A stretch of DNA of 34,195 nt from JAQGJA01 sp965651535. GTDB taxonomy: Bacteria; Pseudomonadota; Alphaproteobacteria; Micavibrionales; SZUA-601. A model generated the notes under the pieces. That model was given only the letters and a program-made list of their open reading frames with translations, was not told the origin of the DNA and ran no database searches. Numbering within the stretch: the stretch's first letter is position 1; the number at the start of each line of letters is the position of its first letter. The stretch lies in contig CBFGSX010000002.1 in NCBI GenBank assembly GCA_965651535.1, positions 1 through 34,195 on the forward strand, written 5' to 3'. Shown one piece after another: positions 32,670-34,195 of the stretch. The position numbers and the translations under genes were made by a program.

Positions 32670-32843
32670 TTAAGATTGTTTTTTCTTCATCCTATCGACC
32701 ACGGTCATCCATCCCGCCAGAAAAACAAAAGCGGCGACGAAGGCGGCTGGATGCGGGAAGCTCAGCAATAACGGCATGATAAAAAACAAAGCCGCGAGGA
32801 AATAGGCCAGCTTGCCCCAGTCTTTTGATAAAATCTTGTTCAT
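32670..32843 (-). CDS. Small two-helix membrane protein (unknown)
   Basis: This 57-aa protein has two hydrophobic segments (LAYFLAALFFIMPLLLSF and AAFVAAFVFLAGWMTVVD) and a basic tail ending DRMKKKQS, so an inner-membrane hairpin is likely. A strong AAGGAGA precedes the ATG. It starts 17 bases after the lysS stop and is probably cotranscribed with it. I do not recognise the family. The frame stays open far upstream within lysS, but the ribosome-binding site fixes the short form. Confidence 0.75.
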   Translation of the reverse strand: MNKILSKDWGKLAYFLAALFFIMPLLLSFPHPAAFVAAFVFLAGWMTVVDRMKKKQS

Positions 32844-32860
32844 GTCTTTCTCCTTTTTTT

Positions 32861-34195
32861 CTAATCCTGTTTCGGGCGCATTGTCGGGAAGGCGATCACG
32901 TCGCGGATGCTGTGGCTGTTGGTCAGCAGCATGACCATGCGGTCGATCCCGATCCCGAGACCTCCCGTCGGCGGCATGCCGAATTCCAGCGCGCGGACGA
33001 AATCCTCGTCCATGGGCGGGGCTTCTTCGTTGCCAGCCTCGCGGTTTTTGACCTGCTCGAGGAAGCGCTGATACTGGTCGATCGGGTCGTTCAATTCCGA
33101 GAAACCGTTGCCGATTTCCCATGAATTGCAGAAGCTCTCGAAGCGCTCCGTCAAACGCGGCTCGTTCGGGTCGCCTTTGGCCAAGGGCGAAGTATCTTTC
33201 GGGTGGCCCGTGACGTGGATCGGCTGGAGGATGGTGGGTTCGACCTTTTCGCCGAAGAACAGCTCCACCACTTCGCCCCAGCGCATGAATTTCTCGACGG
33301 GGAGCTTGTGTTCTTTGGCGATCTTGCGCGCTTCCTCGTCGGTTTTCACCGCCATCATGTCGACGCCGCAGACCTCTTTGACCAGATCGACCATGCGCTT
33401 GCGCGGCCAAGGCGGCGTAAAGTCCAGCTCATGCTCGCCGAATTTCGCCTTCATGCTGCCATTGGCGGCGAGGCAGGCCTGGGAGATGATTTCCTCGGTG
33501 ATATCCATCATGTCGTGGAAATCCGCATAGGCGATATAGAGTTCCATCATGGTGAATTCGGGATTGTGTTTGATCGACACGCCCTCGTTGCGGAAGTTGC
33601 GATTGATCTCGTAGACGCCCGCCGCCATGCCGCCGACAATCAGGCGCTTCAAATATAGTTCCGGCGCGATACGCAGAAAAAGCGGCATATCGAGGGCGTT
33701 GTGGTGCGTCTTGAACGGTTTGGCAATCGCGCCCGACGGAATGACGTGCAGGATCGGCGTTTCGACCTCGAGCAAGCCCTTGCCGTCCAGCAGCGTGCGG
33801 ATCGCAGTGATGATGCGCGAACGCTTGCGGAAGGTGTCGCGCACCTCTTCATTGGCGATCAGATCGGCATAGCGCTGGCGGTAGCGTTGTTCGATATCTG
33901 TGAGGCCGTGATATTTTTCCGGCATGGGCTGGAGCGATTTGGCCAGCAGCGTGACCTGTTTCGCGTTGATCGTCAGCTCGCTGCGCGGCGTGCGGCGAAT
34001 AATTCCCGTCACGCCGATAATATCGCCCAGATCGAGATGCGCGATATCTTCCAATGCTTGCGCGTCCAGATCCTGTTTATGGCAGAAGACCTGAATTTTT
34101 CCGGTGACATCCTCGAGGTCGATGAACATCCCCGAATTGCGATAGGCCGTGATGCGCCCCGCGACGGTGACAGAATCTTCGGTATGCGCGCCGTC
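32861..34195 (-). CDS. lysS: Lysine--tRNA ligase, class II (5' end beyond window)
   Basis: LysRS charges tRNA-Lys. 444 residues plus the stop codon are present; the N-terminus lies beyond the last base. The anticodon-binding OB fold has VTVAGRITAYRNSGMFIDLE and LGDIIGVTGIIRRTPRSELT. The class II core follows: GLLEVETPILHVIPSGAIAK, motif 2 EINRNFRNEGVSIKHNPEFT with MMELYIAYADF, and motif 3 GLGIGIDRMVMLLTNS ending RDVIAFPTMRP. It is a true class II enzyme, not the class I type found in some alphaproteobacteria. A small membrane protein gene follows in the same direction. Confidence 0.97.
   Translation of the reverse strand, partial: DGAHTEDSVTVAGRITAYRNSGMFIDLEDVTGKIQVFCHKQDLDAQALEDIAHLDLGDIIGVTGIIRRTPRSELTINAKQVTLLAKSLQPMPEKYHGLTDIEQRYRQRYADLIANEEVRDTFRKRSRIITAIRTLLDGKGLLEVETPILHVIPSGAIAKPFKTHHNALDMPLFLRIAPELYLKRLIVGGMAAGVYEINRNFRNEGVSIKHNPEFTMMELYIAYADFHDMMDITEEIISQACLAANGSMKAKFGEHELDFTPPWPRKRMVDLVKEVCGVDMMAVKTDEEARKIAKEHKLPVEKFMRWGEVVELFFGEKVEPTILQPIHVTGHPKDTSPLAKGDPNEPRLTERFESFCNSWEIGNGFSELNDPIDQYQRFLEQVKNREAGNEEAPPMDEDFVRALEFGMPPTGGLGIGIDRMVMLLTNSHSIRDVIAFPTMRPKQD

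Noticed and set aside
32670..33410. 246-codon form of the small membrane protein
   Set aside because: The upstream 189 codons overlap lysS in another frame; a strong ribosome-binding site marks the 57-codon form.
1..34195. CRISPR array, insertion sequence or prophage
   Set aside because: No regularly spaced repeats, transposase, integrase or phage structural gene was found on either strand.

Overview
The window comes from an alphaproteobacterium with a polar-type flagellum. Three things point there. FliX and FlaF are flagellar regulators essentially confined to that class. The DksA has the single-cysteine form (GYCEETG) usual in alphaproteobacteria. FtsEX, MetK, TrmB and UbiE have family-typical sequences. 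Base composition is moderately GC-rich and even, except for a visibly AT-richer Nudix gene beside a tRNA. No species can be named from the sequence alone. Almost everything is chromosomal core; no insertion sequence, prophage or CRISPR array is visible. 

Layout. 1-13.6 kb is a flagellar rod/ring/hook region broken up by housekeeping genes: flgI (cut by the window start) diverges from fliX, which is followed by a dksA with a histone-like tail. The flgF-flgG-flgA-flgH operon runs leftward from a promoter region shared with a rightward xre-metK-trmB operon. flaF and the fliK-flgD-flgE operon run leftward. Three flagellar transcription units (flgI, flgF, fliK) carry textbook sigma-54 promoters (TGGCAYR-N4-TTGCA). 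This fits the FliX/FlbD-type hierarchy in which class III hook-basal-body genes need RpoN. 

13.7-24.5 kb holds ftsE-ftsX (leftward, apparently leaderless), alaS (rightward), then a TPR lipoprotein gene overlapping amn (AMP nucleosidase), and a large soluble multi-PAS histidine kinase. A two-membrane-helix protein with SLATT/DUF4231-like architecture converges on the kinase gene. 

25.2-34.2 kb starts with tRNA-Arg(TCT). After it comes a leftward, tightly overlapping gene string: dinG-type helicase, ubiE, dut, mutS and a 42-aa entericidin-like lipoprotein, with a Nudix hydrolase at the end. Then come a 57-aa membrane protein and lysS (cut by the window end), also leftward. 

Three long composite inverted repeats of REP type lie in intergenic gaps (2420-2523, 18120-18194, 32536-32612). 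The second and third belong to one family. No gap without a gene exceeds 300 bases. The points most worth a second look are the sigma-54 regulon with candidate activator sites, the tailed DksA, the FlgD with a duplicated Ig-like domain, the leaderless ftsE, and the SLATT-like protein with a dyad in its leader. I found no clear evidence of a wholly new multi-gene system.
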